From an uncultured Eubacteriales bacterium (GTDB lineage: Bacteria > Bacillota > Clostridia > Christensenellales > UBA1242), in NCBI GenBank assembly GCA_949077035.1, contig CARUPR010000005.1:37871-101870 (forward strand): a stretch of 64,000 nucleotides of DNA. The letters are read 5' to 3'. The notes beneath the pieces were generated by a model. The model ran no database searches and had not been told where the DNA came from. It was given only the letters and a program-made list of their open reading frames with translations. A program made the translations under genes and the position numbers. Positions 7,892 to 16,289 of the stretch are shown in pieces. Within the stretch, counting starts at the first letter, position 1. Each line of letters starts with the position of its first letter.

Positions 7892-8086
7892 ATGAAAATT
7901 AAAATTTTTAAAAGTTTATTTAATGCCCTTTTGGGCGAGAAGATATTTAATAATGCCCTCGCGGGTGAAAAAATTTATGGAAATATGAAAGAGTTTTGTC
8001 CGTTTGCTTTTGAAAATGGATATATTAATTTAAAATTTAAGGAGAAAATAAAATATGAAAACTTATATAAAAGATATAGAAATTGA
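7892..8086 (+). CDS. Small ORF overlapping the start of aspS (64 aa), uncertain
   Basis: ATG six bases after AGGAG; the frame ends 32 bases inside aspS. The translation contains NALLGEKI and NALAGEKI as a near-duplicate; the DNA beneath shows two successive small hairpins of the type GCCC-TTTT-GGGC. I do not recognise a protein family. It could be a real small protein, a second leader that couples translation to aspS, or chance coding in duplicated hairpin DNA. A second SD at 8040-8044 serves aspS directly. Confidence 0.4.
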   Translation: MKIKIFKSLFNALLGEKIFNNALAGEKIYGNMKEFCPFAFENGYINLKFKEKIKYENLYKRYRN

Positions 8087-9353
8087 CATTCCTTGTCAGA
8101 TATCAGGGTGGATTGAAAAGATTCGTGAACAAAAAACTATGTTGTTTGTGATTTTGAGAGATAGAAGTGGTCAAGTTCAAGTCACAATAGAAAAAGAAAG
8201 GTTGCCAGAAGAAGCAAAAATGGTTTCAAAACTTTTGAAGGATAGCGTTTTATCGGTTTATGGAAGGGCAGTGAAGGCAGAGTTTGTCAGGCCTTATGGA
8301 ATTGAATTTTTGCCAGAACAAATAGTTGTTGAAAGCGAATCAAAAGTTTTGCCTATTGATAAAGATAGTTCAAGCGAGTTGAAGTTAGATTGCCGCTGGA
8401 TTGACCTTAGGGATGAAAAGAAAAGGTTGATTTTTGAAATTAGAACATTTGTTGAACAGGCTATGAGAGAATATTTTTTAGAGCATGGAATGATAGAAAT
8501 TCATTCACCGAAAATCACATCTCAGTGTAGTGAGGGTGGTGCTGACGTATTTGCAGTTGATTATTATGGTCAAAAAGCTTATCTTACACAAAGTCCACAA
8601 TTTTATAAACAGATGGCAATGGCATCGGGCTTTGAGAGGGTGTTTGAAATTGGGGCATATTATCGAGCTGAAAAATCTTATACAGCAAGACATACCGCCG
8701 AAAGCACTTGTGTTGATTTTGAAATTGCAGACATTAAATCACATCATGAAATCATTGATTTTGAAGAAGATTGGATTTTGTATGTGCTTGCAAAAGTCAA
8801 AGAAAGATATGGCACTGTCATAAAGTCAATGTTTGACAGCGAAATTGTTTTGCCAACAGGAAAGATTCCAAGAATAAAACTATGTGATGTTTTTAAGATA
8901 TTTAAAGAAAAATATGGCATAGACACACCAGAATCAAAACAGCTTGACCTTGACCCTGATGCCGAAAAATTGATTTGTGAATATGCAAAAGATTATCTTG
9001 GAAGCGAGCTTGTGTTTATCACAGACTATCCAGCCGAAGCGAGAGCTTTTTATACAAAAAGAGAAAGCGATTCATCGCTTGACAGTATGAGCCTTGATTT
9101 GCTATATAGAGGTTGGGAGATGAGTAGTGGTGCTGTGCGAGAACATCGCTATGAAGTCCTCAAAAAACAAATTAAAGAAAAGGGGATAGACTCGGAAAAG
9201 ATGGAAGGTTATCTGAAATTCTTTCAATATGGTTGTCCACCACATGGCGGAATTGGTTTTGGAATTGATAGATTTATTTGTAAAATGCTGGGACTTTCAA
9301 GCATAAAAGATTCAATCTTTGTGTTTAGAGGGCCAAGTAGGCTTATGCCATAA
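8055..9353 (+). CDS. aspS: Aspartate--tRNA(Asp/Asn) ligase, archaeal-type non-discriminating
   Basis: 432 residues, the short archaeal-type form rather than the ~590-residue bacterial AspRS. Residues 10-90 form the OB-fold anticodon-binding domain (QISGWIEKIREQ). The class II core shows motif 2 as YYRAEKSYTARHTAE near 205-220, the Asp-binding LLYRGWEMSSG near 350-360 with REHRYE, and motif 3 GIGFGIDRF near 410-418. Enzymes of this type commonly charge both tRNA-Asp and tRNA-Asn with Asp; the gatCAB genes immediately downstream then amidate Asp-tRNA-Asn. SD AAGGAG at 8040-8045. Expression is likely set by the Asn-codon attenuator upstream. Non-discrimination is inferred from type and operon. 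Confidence 0.9.
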   Translation: MKTYIKDIEIDIPCQISGWIEKIREQKTMLFVILRDRSGQVQVTIEKERLPEEAKMVSKLLKDSVLSVYGRAVKAEFVRPYGIEFLPEQIVVESESKVLPIDKDSSSELKLDCRWIDLRDEKKRLIFEIRTFVEQAMREYFLEHGMIEIHSPKITSQCSEGGADVFAVDYYGQKAYLTQSPQFYKQMAMASGFERVFEIGAYYRAEKSYTARHTAESTCVDFEIADIKSHHEIIDFEEDWILYVLAKVKERYGTVIKSMFDSEIVLPTGKIPRIKLCDVFKIFKEKYGIDTPESKQLDLDPDAEKLICEYAKDYLGSELVFITDYPAEARAFYTKRESDSSLDSMSLDLLYRGWEMSSGAVREHRYEVLKKQIKEKGIDSEKMEGYLKFFQYGCPPHGGIGFGIDRFICKMLGLSSIKDSIFVFRGPSRLMP

Positions 9354-9366
9354 AAGGAGAAAAAAT

Positions 9367-9645
9367 ATGGATTTGGATAAAATAAAACATTTAGAATATT
9401 TAAGTAAACTTAAATTTTCTGAAGAGGAAAGAAGTCAATTTGAAAGTGAATTTGAAAGCATTTTAAGTTTTGTTGATGATATTAAAGGTGTTGAGCTTAA
9501 AGAAAGTTTTGAGAAAGATGAGGCAGTTTCTTTGTCAGCTTTGCGTGAAGACAAACCATCGTCAAGCATGAGTCAGGCAGAAGTGCTTGCAAATGCACCA
9601 AAGCAAAAGGACGGTTGTTATGTGACACCGCTGGTGGTTGAATGA
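9367..9645 (+). CDS. gatC: Asp/Glu-tRNA amidotransferase subunit C
   Basis: 92 residues from the ATG behind AAAGGAG, the usual GatC length of about 95. IKHLEYLSKLKFSEEE at the N-terminus and a C-terminal ALREDKPSSSMSQAEVLANAP segment match GatC, which wraps round GatA and stabilises the GatA-GatB complex. It starts 13 bases after aspS and its stop overlaps the gatA start (ATGA). An in-frame upstream start at 9319 would lie inside aspS and lacks an SD. Confidence 0.93.
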   Translation: MDLDKIKHLEYLSKLKFSEEERSQFESEFESILSFVDDIKGVELKESFEKDEAVSLSALREDKPSSSMSQAEVLANAPKQKDGCYVTPLVVE

Positions 9646-11063
9646 TGGATTACAGCAAATTAAGTTTGATAGAAATCAGAGATTTGATTTCATCTCAAAA
9701 AGTCAAAAGTGAAGAAATTATACGTTTTTTTATAGAAAAATGCGAAAAAAAGCGCGAATTTAATGCAATTATTGAAATTTTTTATGATTCTATTGAAAAA
9801 GCAAAAGAGATTGATAAAAAAATAGCAAGCGGTGAAAAGGTTGGAATTCTTGCCGGTGTGCCTATTGCAATCAAAGATAACATTTTATATAAAGGTCATA
9901 GATGCAGTTGTGCAAGCAAATTTTTAGAAAGTTTTGTGGCACCATATTCATCAACTGTTGTGAAAAAGCTTTTAAAGGAAGATGCCATTATTTTGGGCAG
10001 AACAAACATGGATGAGTTTGCCATGGGTGGAAGCTGTGAAAACAGCTGTTATGGTGTTTGTCACAATGCGGTTAAATTTGATTGTGTTGCTGGCGGAAGC
10101 AGTGGTGGAAGTGCGGTTGCGGTGGCTGCCGGTCTTGTGCCATGTGCTATTGGGACTGATACTGGTGGCTCTATCCGTCAGCCAGCTTCATTCAATGGTG
10201 TTGTGGGAATAAAACCAACTTATGGCAGAGTTTCCAGGTTTGGTATTGTGGCATTTGCAAGTTCGCTTGACCAGGCAAGCCCAATCGCAAAGACGATTGA
10301 AGATTGTGAATTGGTTTTAAAGGTCATTGCTGGCAGAGATGAACATGATGGCACCACTATTGATGGCTGCAATGAAAAAACAACAAAAACAAGATTTACT
10401 TTGGGTGTGTGCAAACAAGTCAAGGCAGACCTTGCTTCCACAAAATATTCTGATAAATTTTTGCAAACACTGCAGGCATTAAGCAAAGACTTTGACATAG
10501 TTGAGATTGATATTCCGCATATTGAAAACTCTCTTTCTTGTTATTATATTCTTGCTCCTGCCGAAGTGGCTTCAAACTTAGCACGCTTTGATGGCGTCAA
10601 ATATACAAAACGTGCAGACAAGTCAATAGATTTGGAAGGCGTGTATGTGCAAAGTCGCACAGAAGGTTTTGGCAAAGAGGTCAAACGCAGAATTATGCTT
10701 GGCAACTTTGTTTTATCAAGTGGATATTTTGATGCTTATTACAACAAGGCAAAAAAGGTGCAAAGACTTATAAAACAAGAGTTTAAAAAGGCTTTTGAGA
10801 GTTGTGACTGCATAATATTGCCAACAACACTTGGTGAAGCTTTCAAAATTGGAGAAAAACTTGATGACCCACTTTCTATGTATAAAGAGGATTTGTTTAC
10901 AGTGCCGGCAAACATTGCTGGAATACCTGCAATCTCTCTTCCGTATGCAAAAGGTGAAAAAGGTCTTCCTCTCGGGATACAATTTATGGCAGATGCTTTG
11001 AAGGAGGATGTTTTATTTGAAGTGTCGAAAAGGTTTGAAAAATTGCACAAGGAGGAAAGATGA
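9642..11063 (+). CDS. gatA: Asp/Glu-tRNA amidotransferase subunit A (amidase)
   Basis: 473 residues, normal for GatA (~485). The amidase-signature triad is visible: Lys in PIAIKDN (near residue 79), the Gly-Ser segment AGGSSGGSAVAVAAG (near 148-162) and the nucleophile Ser in GTDTGGSIRQPA (near 168-179). GatA releases ammonia from glutamine and channels it to GatB. Two adjacent ATG codons (9642 and 9645) are possible starts; the first gives the ATGA overlap with gatC. The stop overlaps the gatB start. Confidence 0.95.
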   Translation: MMDYSKLSLIEIRDLISSQKVKSEEIIRFFIEKCEKKREFNAIIEIFYDSIEKAKEIDKKIASGEKVGILAGVPIAIKDNILYKGHRCSCASKFLESFVAPYSSTVVKKLLKEDAIILGRTNMDEFAMGGSCENSCYGVCHNAVKFDCVAGGSSGGSAVAVAAGLVPCAIGTDTGGSIRQPASFNGVVGIKPTYGRVSRFGIVAFASSLDQASPIAKTIEDCELVLKVIAGRDEHDGTTIDGCNEKTTKTRFTLGVCKQVKADLASTKYSDKFLQTLQALSKDFDIVEIDIPHIENSLSCYYILAPAEVASNLARFDGVKYTKRADKSIDLEGVYVQSRTEGFGKEVKRRIMLGNFVLSSGYFDAYYNKAKKVQRLIKQEFKKAFESCDCIILPTTLGEAFKIGEKLDDPLSMYKEDLFTVPANIAGIPAISLPYAKGEKGLPLGIQFMADALKEDVLFEVSKRFEKLHKEER

Positions 11064-12487
11064 TGGGCTATTTAGATAAATTTGATATTGTGATAGGACT
11101 TGAAATTCATGCAGAACTTAGCACAAAAACAAAGGTTTTTTGTTCTTGCAAAAATGAGTTTGGGGCCGAGCCAAACAGCAACACCTGTCCTGTATGCACT
11201 GGTATGCCAGGTGCGCTTCCAGTTTTAAACAGATATGCTGTTGAACTTGCAATTAAGGCTAGTCTCTCGTTTGGTTGTAAAATTTCACCATATACTGTTT
11301 TTGAAAGAAAAAACTATTTCTATCCAGACCTTTCAAAAGCATACCAAATAAGCCAACTTGTCTATCCTCTCAATGTTGGCGGACAAATTGTGCTTGATAG
11401 CGGAAAGGTTGTGAGATTAAACAGAATTCATTTGGAAGAGGATGCGGGTAAACTTACTCATATTTCAAAGGTAGTAGGCACTTTGGTTGATTATAACCGT
11501 GGTGGAACTCCGCTTATTGAAATTGTAACCGAGCCAGATATTTCATCTGCTGATGAAGCGGTTGAATTTTTGAAAAAGGTGCGTGAAGCTCTCATGTTTG
11601 AAGATATAGCAAGGTGCAAAATGGAAGAGGGCGGTCTGCGTTGTGATGTCAACCTTTCATTAAAACCAAAAGGTTCGACCGAGTTTGGGACAAGGACTGA
11701 GATGAAAAACCTCAACTCTTTTAAAAGTGTGCAACGAGCAATTGAATTTGAAGCGAAAAGACAGGCTGAAATTCTCTTTGAAGGCGGAAAAATTGCACAA
11801 GAAACGCGTAAATGGGATGATGACAAGGGCAAAAGTTTGGCTATGAGAAGCAAAGAACAGGCGCAGGATTATCGCTATTTTCCTGACCCAGATTTGTTGC
11901 CAATCAAAATTTCTGAGGAAAACATTGAAAATGTGAGAAAAGAGATGGTTATGTTGCCTTCTGACAGGAGAAAGATTTATGTTGAAAAACTTGGACTGCC
12001 AGAATATGATGCCAAAATTTTGACATCTTCAAAATATATTTCAGATTATTTTGAAACCTGCCTTAAGACTTTTGATAGTCCAAAAAAGATTAGCAACTGG
12101 ATTATGGTTGACCTATTAAAACTTGTGAAAGAGGGGGAGGAATTTGTCTTTCCAATTTCTGAACAAGATTTGGCTTGCATAATCAAAATGGTTGAAGAAA
12201 AACAAATCAACAAAACAATTGGTTTGCAACTTATGGAAAAGGTAATTGAAACAGGCAAAGAGCCGTTGACGCTTGCAAAAGAGATGAATTTGTTTGTGAC
12301 AATTTCTGATGAACAAATTTTGCAACTTTTGGAGAAATTGAAAGCCGAGAATGAAAAAGTTGTGGCAGATTTTAAAGTTTCGTCAGAAAAAGTTGTTGGA
12401 TTTATTGTGGGCTATGTTATGAAAAATACAGGCGGCAAGGCTAATGGAACTCGTGTGAAAGAATTGATTAAGAAGGTTTTTGATTGA
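11060..12487 (+). CDS. gatB: Asp/Glu-tRNA amidotransferase subunit B
   Basis: 475 residues, full length. The start region FDIVIGLEIHAELST and the zinc-binding CSCKNEF...NTCPVCTGMPGALP segment (near 25-50), the kinase-like core with LEEDAGKL and DYNRGGTPLIEIVTEPD, and the C-terminal YqeY-like tRNA-binding domain ending NGTRVKELIKKVF are all present. GatB phosphorylates and amidates Asp-tRNA-Asn or Glu-tRNA-Gln. AAGGAGG precedes two ATGs (11060, 11063); either fits. It is the last gene before a good terminator. Confidence 0.95.
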   Translation: MMGYLDKFDIVIGLEIHAELSTKTKVFCSCKNEFGAEPNSNTCPVCTGMPGALPVLNRYAVELAIKASLSFGCKISPYTVFERKNYFYPDLSKAYQISQLVYPLNVGGQIVLDSGKVVRLNRIHLEEDAGKLTHISKVVGTLVDYNRGGTPLIEIVTEPDISSADEAVEFLKKVREALMFEDIARCKMEEGGLRCDVNLSLKPKGSTEFGTRTEMKNLNSFKSVQRAIEFEAKRQAEILFEGGKIAQETRKWDDDKGKSLAMRSKEQAQDYRYFPDPDLLPIKISEENIENVRKEMVMLPSDRRKIYVEKLGLPEYDAKILTSSKYISDYFETCLKTFDSPKKISNWIMVDLLKLVKEGEEFVFPISEQDLACIIKMVEEKQINKTIGLQLMEKVIETGKEPLTLAKEMNLFVTISDEQILQLLEKLKAENEKVVADFKVSSEKVVGFIVGYVMKNTGGKANGTRVKELIKKVFD

Positions 12488-12508
12488 TTTTTATTATAAT
12501 TAAAAAAT

Positions 12509-12536
12509 GACAGTCCGATTTTGGATTGTCTTTTTT
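12509..12536 (+). terminator. Terminator of aspS-gatCAB
   Basis: Stem GACAGTCC (12509-12516) and GGATTGTC (12523-12530), one G-U pair, followed by six T. Confidence 0.85.
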
Positions 12537-12705
12537 AATGAGGCAGGAAAGAAATGAGGGAACTTGTTTTGGCTTTGATATCAAATGATAGGTTTTTTAT
12601 AAAAAACTTATATTATAATAACAAAATTATATAAAATTTAAAAAAGCTTATACATTATTATTAGATTTATGATATAATAAAATCGAGATTTTTAAGGAGC
12701 ATAAA

Positions 12706-13233
12706 ATGATAGATTTAATTGGAAATGAAGTTGAAATTAAAAATTGTCTTGGTTGTGAAATTGTAAGTGGGCAAATTGACGTTTTTGGAGGTATTTTATT
12801 TCAGAGTGAGCATTTTGTGATAGCGCAGGATTTTGAATTGCCTATAGAAGGATTTTTCATAATTACTTCAAAAAGACATATTAAAAAGTTTGTTGAGCTA
12901 TCGACAGATGAACAAATGGAATTGATGCAAATTATAAATAAATCATTAAAGATTTTAGAAGAAAATGAAGTTGCCGAAGAATACAACATAATTTTGGAAG
13001 AGAAAGAGAGCGTGCATTTTCATGTTTGGCTTATGCCGCGACATAAGTGGATGATAGAAAAATTTGGTAAGGTTTTAAAAAATATAAAACCAATTCAAGA
13101 TTATGCGATTCAAAATATGAAAACTGAAGAAAATTTTGATAGGATAAAAAGCATTTGCAATTTACTCAAAAGAGAATTGAATAAGGAGTGGCAAAAAGAA
13201 TTTCTTGGTATTTGGACTGGTGACAAAAAATGA
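12706..13233 (+). CDS. HIT-like protein
   Basis: 175 residues behind AAGGAG. VHFHVWLMPRH near residues 104-114 is a HxHxW variant of the histidine-triad motif, and FFIITSKRHIKKFVELS near 50-66 matches the strand and helix before it. HIT proteins hydrolyse or transfer nucleotides through a phosphohistidine; the HxHxW form resembles GalT- or Ap4A-phosphorylase-like branches. It stands alone between terminators, so no pathway is suggested by context. The specific substrate is unknown. Confidence 0.72.
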   Translation: MIDLIGNEVEIKNCLGCEIVSGQIDVFGGILFQSEHFVIAQDFELPIEGFFIITSKRHIKKFVELSTDEQMELMQIINKSLKILEENEVAEEYNIILEEKESVHFHVWLMPRHKWMIEKFGKVLKNIKPIQDYAIQNMKTEENFDRIKSICNLLKRELNKEWQKEFLGIWTGDKK

Positions 13234-13421
13234 TTTATTTAATGAAGATGCGACAAGCGGAATCTTTAATTTGTCAGAAAAACTATATATTTTTTAATAA
13301 AAATGCGAAAAAGATGTCGAAAATTTAAAAATTTCGATTTTGTGTTTAAAATTATAGCTTTATATGCTATAATAAAAAAAGCAATTATTAAGAATAAAAT
13401 TGTGAAAAAAGAGGGTGAGTT

Positions 13422-13481
13422 ATGTCAAAAGGTATTATTTATGTCTGTTCAACAGCAGTTGACGGACTTAACAAAATTTAA
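13422..13481 (+). pseudogene. Remnant of a T5orf172/GIY-YIG-type nuclease gene start
   Basis: After GAGGGTGAG, the frame reads MSKGIIYVCSTAVDGLNKI and then stops. This resembles, from memory, the N-terminus of small GIY-YIG-like T5orf172-domain proteins, which start K-G-I-I-Y-V and continue G-L-x-K-I-G-K-T. Nothing recognisable follows, so this looks like a decayed gene start. The remaining part of 13234-13626 shows no other gene. Confidence 0.4.
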
Positions 13482-13626
13482 TTTGATATTTATCGCAAAA
13501 ACGAAATTATATTAGAATAAAAAATAAATTTATATTTCAAAATATAATGAGGCAAGTTAAAATATTATAAATAAAAAACAGAGGAAAAATAAAGATTTTT
13601 AAAGGTCTTTTTTGGGAGAACAAATT

Positions 13627-14493
13627 ATGGAAGAGAAATATTGTGACTTACATATGCATACCATTTATTCTGACGGAATTTTTGGGGTTGAAGAAGTTTT
13701 GAAGATTTGTGAGAAAGAGAAAGTTTCTGTTATCGCTATCACAGACCATGACAGCAATGAAAGTTGTTTTTATATGGACAACATTGATACAAAGAAATAT
13801 TTTTCGGGAGAAATAGTTGATGGCTGTGAGATTTGCTGTGTTTGTAATCGTGTGCCTATTGAAATATTGACTTATGGTTTTGATAAGGTTAAATTAAAAG
13901 AGGTTTTGAAAAAACAAAATTTTTCGCTTATTAAAGTGGACCAAATTAGAGTAAAACTTCTTTATAAAATTTTTAATGATATTGATAATGATTTTTATTG
14001 CAATCTTGACAATATTATTGAGGATGATGAATCAAACTGCTGCAGATTGTATAATGAAGCTTGCAAGCGTGAGAAGATTTTTGACTGCATTAAGAAGGCA
14101 AACTTGGACGAGTCTTATTCTATATTTTATAGAAAGGGGATAAATAATCCAGATTCGATGTTTTATTGTGACGCAAGCAGTCTTTATCCACCTGCAACAA
14201 AGGTTGTTGAAGAAATTCATAATTGTGGTGGACTTGCTTTTGTTGCGCATCCTTTTGTCTATGGTGACCATTATTTAATGGTGCTTGAAACAATGAAGGA
14301 TATTGTGGACGGCATTGAATGTTTTCATCCTACTGCAGAGGGCAAAACTGACTGGCTGAAAGATTTTGCCAAGAAAAATGGTTTGTATACCTCAGGCGGA
14401 AGTGATTTTCATGGCTATAGAGGAAGTGTAAATTCGGTAAAGGTAAAACTTAAAGATTGTGAAGAATGGTTGAATAAAATTAAAAAGAGATAA
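13627..14493 (+). CDS. PHP-domain phosphoesterase
   Basis: 288 residues from the ATG eight bases after GGGAG; an in-frame TTG at 13612 precedes the SD and is less likely. The four PHP metal motifs are visible: DLHMHT (near 6-11), ITDHDSN (near 40-46), FVAHPFVYGD (near 205-214) and GSDFHG (near 262-267). This resembles the YciV/TrpH branch (3',5'-nucleoside bisphosphate or 5' oligonucleotide phosphatases), but the central insertion with several Cys is unlike it. Single gene upstream of the type III RM operon with no shared promoter evident. Confidence 0.82.
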   Translation: MEEKYCDLHMHTIYSDGIFGVEEVLKICEKEKVSVIAITDHDSNESCFYMDNIDTKKYFSGEIVDGCEICCVCNRVPIEILTYGFDKVKLKEVLKKQNFSLIKVDQIRVKLLYKIFNDIDNDFYCNLDNIIEDDESNCCRLYNEACKREKIFDCIKKANLDESYSIFYRKGINNPDSMFYCDASSLYPPATKVVEEIHNCGGLAFVAHPFVYGDHYLMVLETMKDIVDGIECFHPTAEGKTDWLKDFAKKNGLYTSGGSDFHGYRGSVNSVKVKLKDCEEWLNKIKKR

Positions 14494-14588
14494 TTAAATA
14501 AATCAAAATTTTACATGTGTAATATTAAATAATTTTTAGATAAAAGAAAAAGTTTAAGAATCAATGTAATTGTTTAGAAGGAGTTTGT

Positions 14589-16289
14589 ATGAATAAAAAT
14601 GTCAAGTTAGAACTGACATGGATTGGAAAGGATAAAAAATTTATTTTAGAACCAAGAATATTATTGGAAAATAAAAAATTAAGTAACATTTCAAGTGATT
14701 CAAAGACTGAAAATATGCTTATTCATGGTGATAATCTTTTAGCATTAAAAGCATTAGAACAAGATTATTCAGGCGAAATTAAATGTATTTACATAGACCC
14801 ACCATATAATACTGGCTCTGCCTTTGAAAATTATGATGATAACTTAGAGCATAGTATTTGGCTTAACTTAATGAGACCTAGATTAGAAATACTTCATAAT
14901 TTACTTGCTGAGGATGGATTGATTTTTGTTCAGATAGATGATAATGAACAAGCGTATTTAAAAGTATTAATGGATGAAATTTTTGGTAGAAAGTCGTTTG
15001 TAAATATGTTGACAATAGAGTCTGGAGAAGTCTATGGGACAAAGGCCTCTAATATTAATAAAAAATTTGTTAAGGTAAAAGACTACATTTTGGTTTATAA
15101 AAAAAATGAACAAGCAACCATATCAATTAAGCCATTATGGGCAAAAATAAACGAGCCATTTGACTCACATTATTCATATTATATCAATAATAAATTAGAA
15201 AAAACAGGTTTGATTAATTATTTAAAACAGGTAGAATGGGTTGTTGAATTGTTTCACAAATGCAATATTAAGTTAAGTCTAAATAATATATCATTAATGA
15301 TGATAATTGATGAAAAATTTAACAATTTTATCAATTATGAATTGGCTGATAAAATATATCAAGACCAACCTTATTCAGGCAGTTTAACTGAAGAAATTAA
15401 ATTACAATTAGATAAAGCAGATATATGCAAAATCAATGATTTAATATTTTATAAAACTTCAAGTGGGAGTATAAGATATTTTAAATCCTTTAAGGATTCT
15501 TTGCATAATACTGATGATTATGAAAGTTATTATTGCCGTTCTACGGCTAGAGGGGATTTGTGGAAAAATTACCATATTGATATGAGAAATATTGACGATG
15601 AGGGTTCGGTAAAATTTAAGAATAGTAAAAAACCAGAAAGACTAATCAGAGATATTTTAAATGCAGTAACAAAAGAAGGAGATATCGTACTTGATTCTTT
15701 TTTAGGTTCTGGGACAACCTGTGCTGTAGCTCATAAAATGAGAAGAAGATGGATAGGTATTGAAATGGGAGAACATGCTTTTTCACTTTGCAAACCTAGA
15801 TTAGACAATATTATCAGTGGGCAAGATAAAAGCGGGATAACTAAATCGGTAAATTGGCAAGGTGGCGGCGGATATCGTTTTTATGAACTTGCTCCAACAC
15901 TTATCAAAAAAGATAGATTTGGTTGTGAAATTATAAATCCTGAATATAGTCCTGAAATGTTAGCTGCAGCAGTTTGTAAGCATGAAAACTTTAAATATAA
16001 TCCAGACCCTGTTGTTTATTGGAAGCAAGCTAAACATGATAACACTTATATTTATGTTACAACTCAACATATTACGGCAACTTCTTTACAAAATATTAGA
16101 AATGATATGAAGGAAAAAGAAAATCTTGTTGTAATTGCAAAAACATATGATGAGGGAGTAAATAAGTTATTTCAAAATATAATTGTTAAAAAGATTCCAC
16201 AAGCTTTGTTTGGAAAATGTGAATTCGGAAAGGACAATTATAATTTAAATATTATTACTTTGCCTGAAGAAGGTGTTTATGATGAATAA
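14589..16289 (+). CDS. mod: Type III restriction-modification DNA methyltransferase (Mod)
   Basis: 566 residues behind AAGGAG. The beta-class N6-adenine order is visible: catalytic IDPPYNTG (near 71-78) first and the SAM-binding DSFLGSGTTCAVAH (near 365-378) later, with a large variable target-recognition region between. The N-terminal ENMLIHGDNLLALKALE is typical of Mod proteins. It methylates one strand of an asymmetric site and forms the complex with Res. The res gene starts inside the last codons. The C-terminal region (near 480-560) is the typical Res-contacting tail. Target sequence cannot be read from the protein. Confidence 0.95.
   Translation: MNKNVKLELTWIGKDKKFILEPRILLENKKLSNISSDSKTENMLIHGDNLLALKALEQDYSGEIKCIYIDPPYNTGSAFENYDDNLEHSIWLNLMRPRLEILHNLLAEDGLIFVQIDDNEQAYLKVLMDEIFGRKSFVNMLTIESGEVYGTKASNINKKFVKVKDYILVYKKNEQATISIKPLWAKINEPFDSHYSYYINNKLEKTGLINYLKQVEWVVELFHKCNIKLSLNNISLMMIIDEKFNNFINYELADKIYQDQPYSGSLTEEIKLQLDKADICKINDLIFYKTSSGSIRYFKSFKDSLHNTDDYESYYCRSTARGDLWKNYHIDMRNIDDEGSVKFKNSKKPERLIRDILNAVTKEGDIVLDSFLGSGTTCAVAHKMRRRWIGIEMGEHAFSLCKPRLDNIISGQDKSGITKSVNWQGGGGYRFYELAPTLIKKDRFGCEIINPEYSPEMLAAAVCKHENFKYNPDPVVYWKQAKHDNTYIYVTTQHITATSLQNIRNDMKEKENLVVIAKTYDEGVNKLFQNIIVKKIPQALFGKCEFGKDNYNLNIITLPEEGVYDE

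Noticed and set aside
7340..8054. T-box riboswitch before aspS
   Set aside because: No stem I layout or T-box antiterminator consensus was seen; the Asn-rich leader ORF explains the terminator better.
13303..13515. 70-residue ORF in the HIT-PHP gap
   Set aside because: Low-complexity Lys/Ile-rich frame without an SD; the better reading is the short remnant at 13422.
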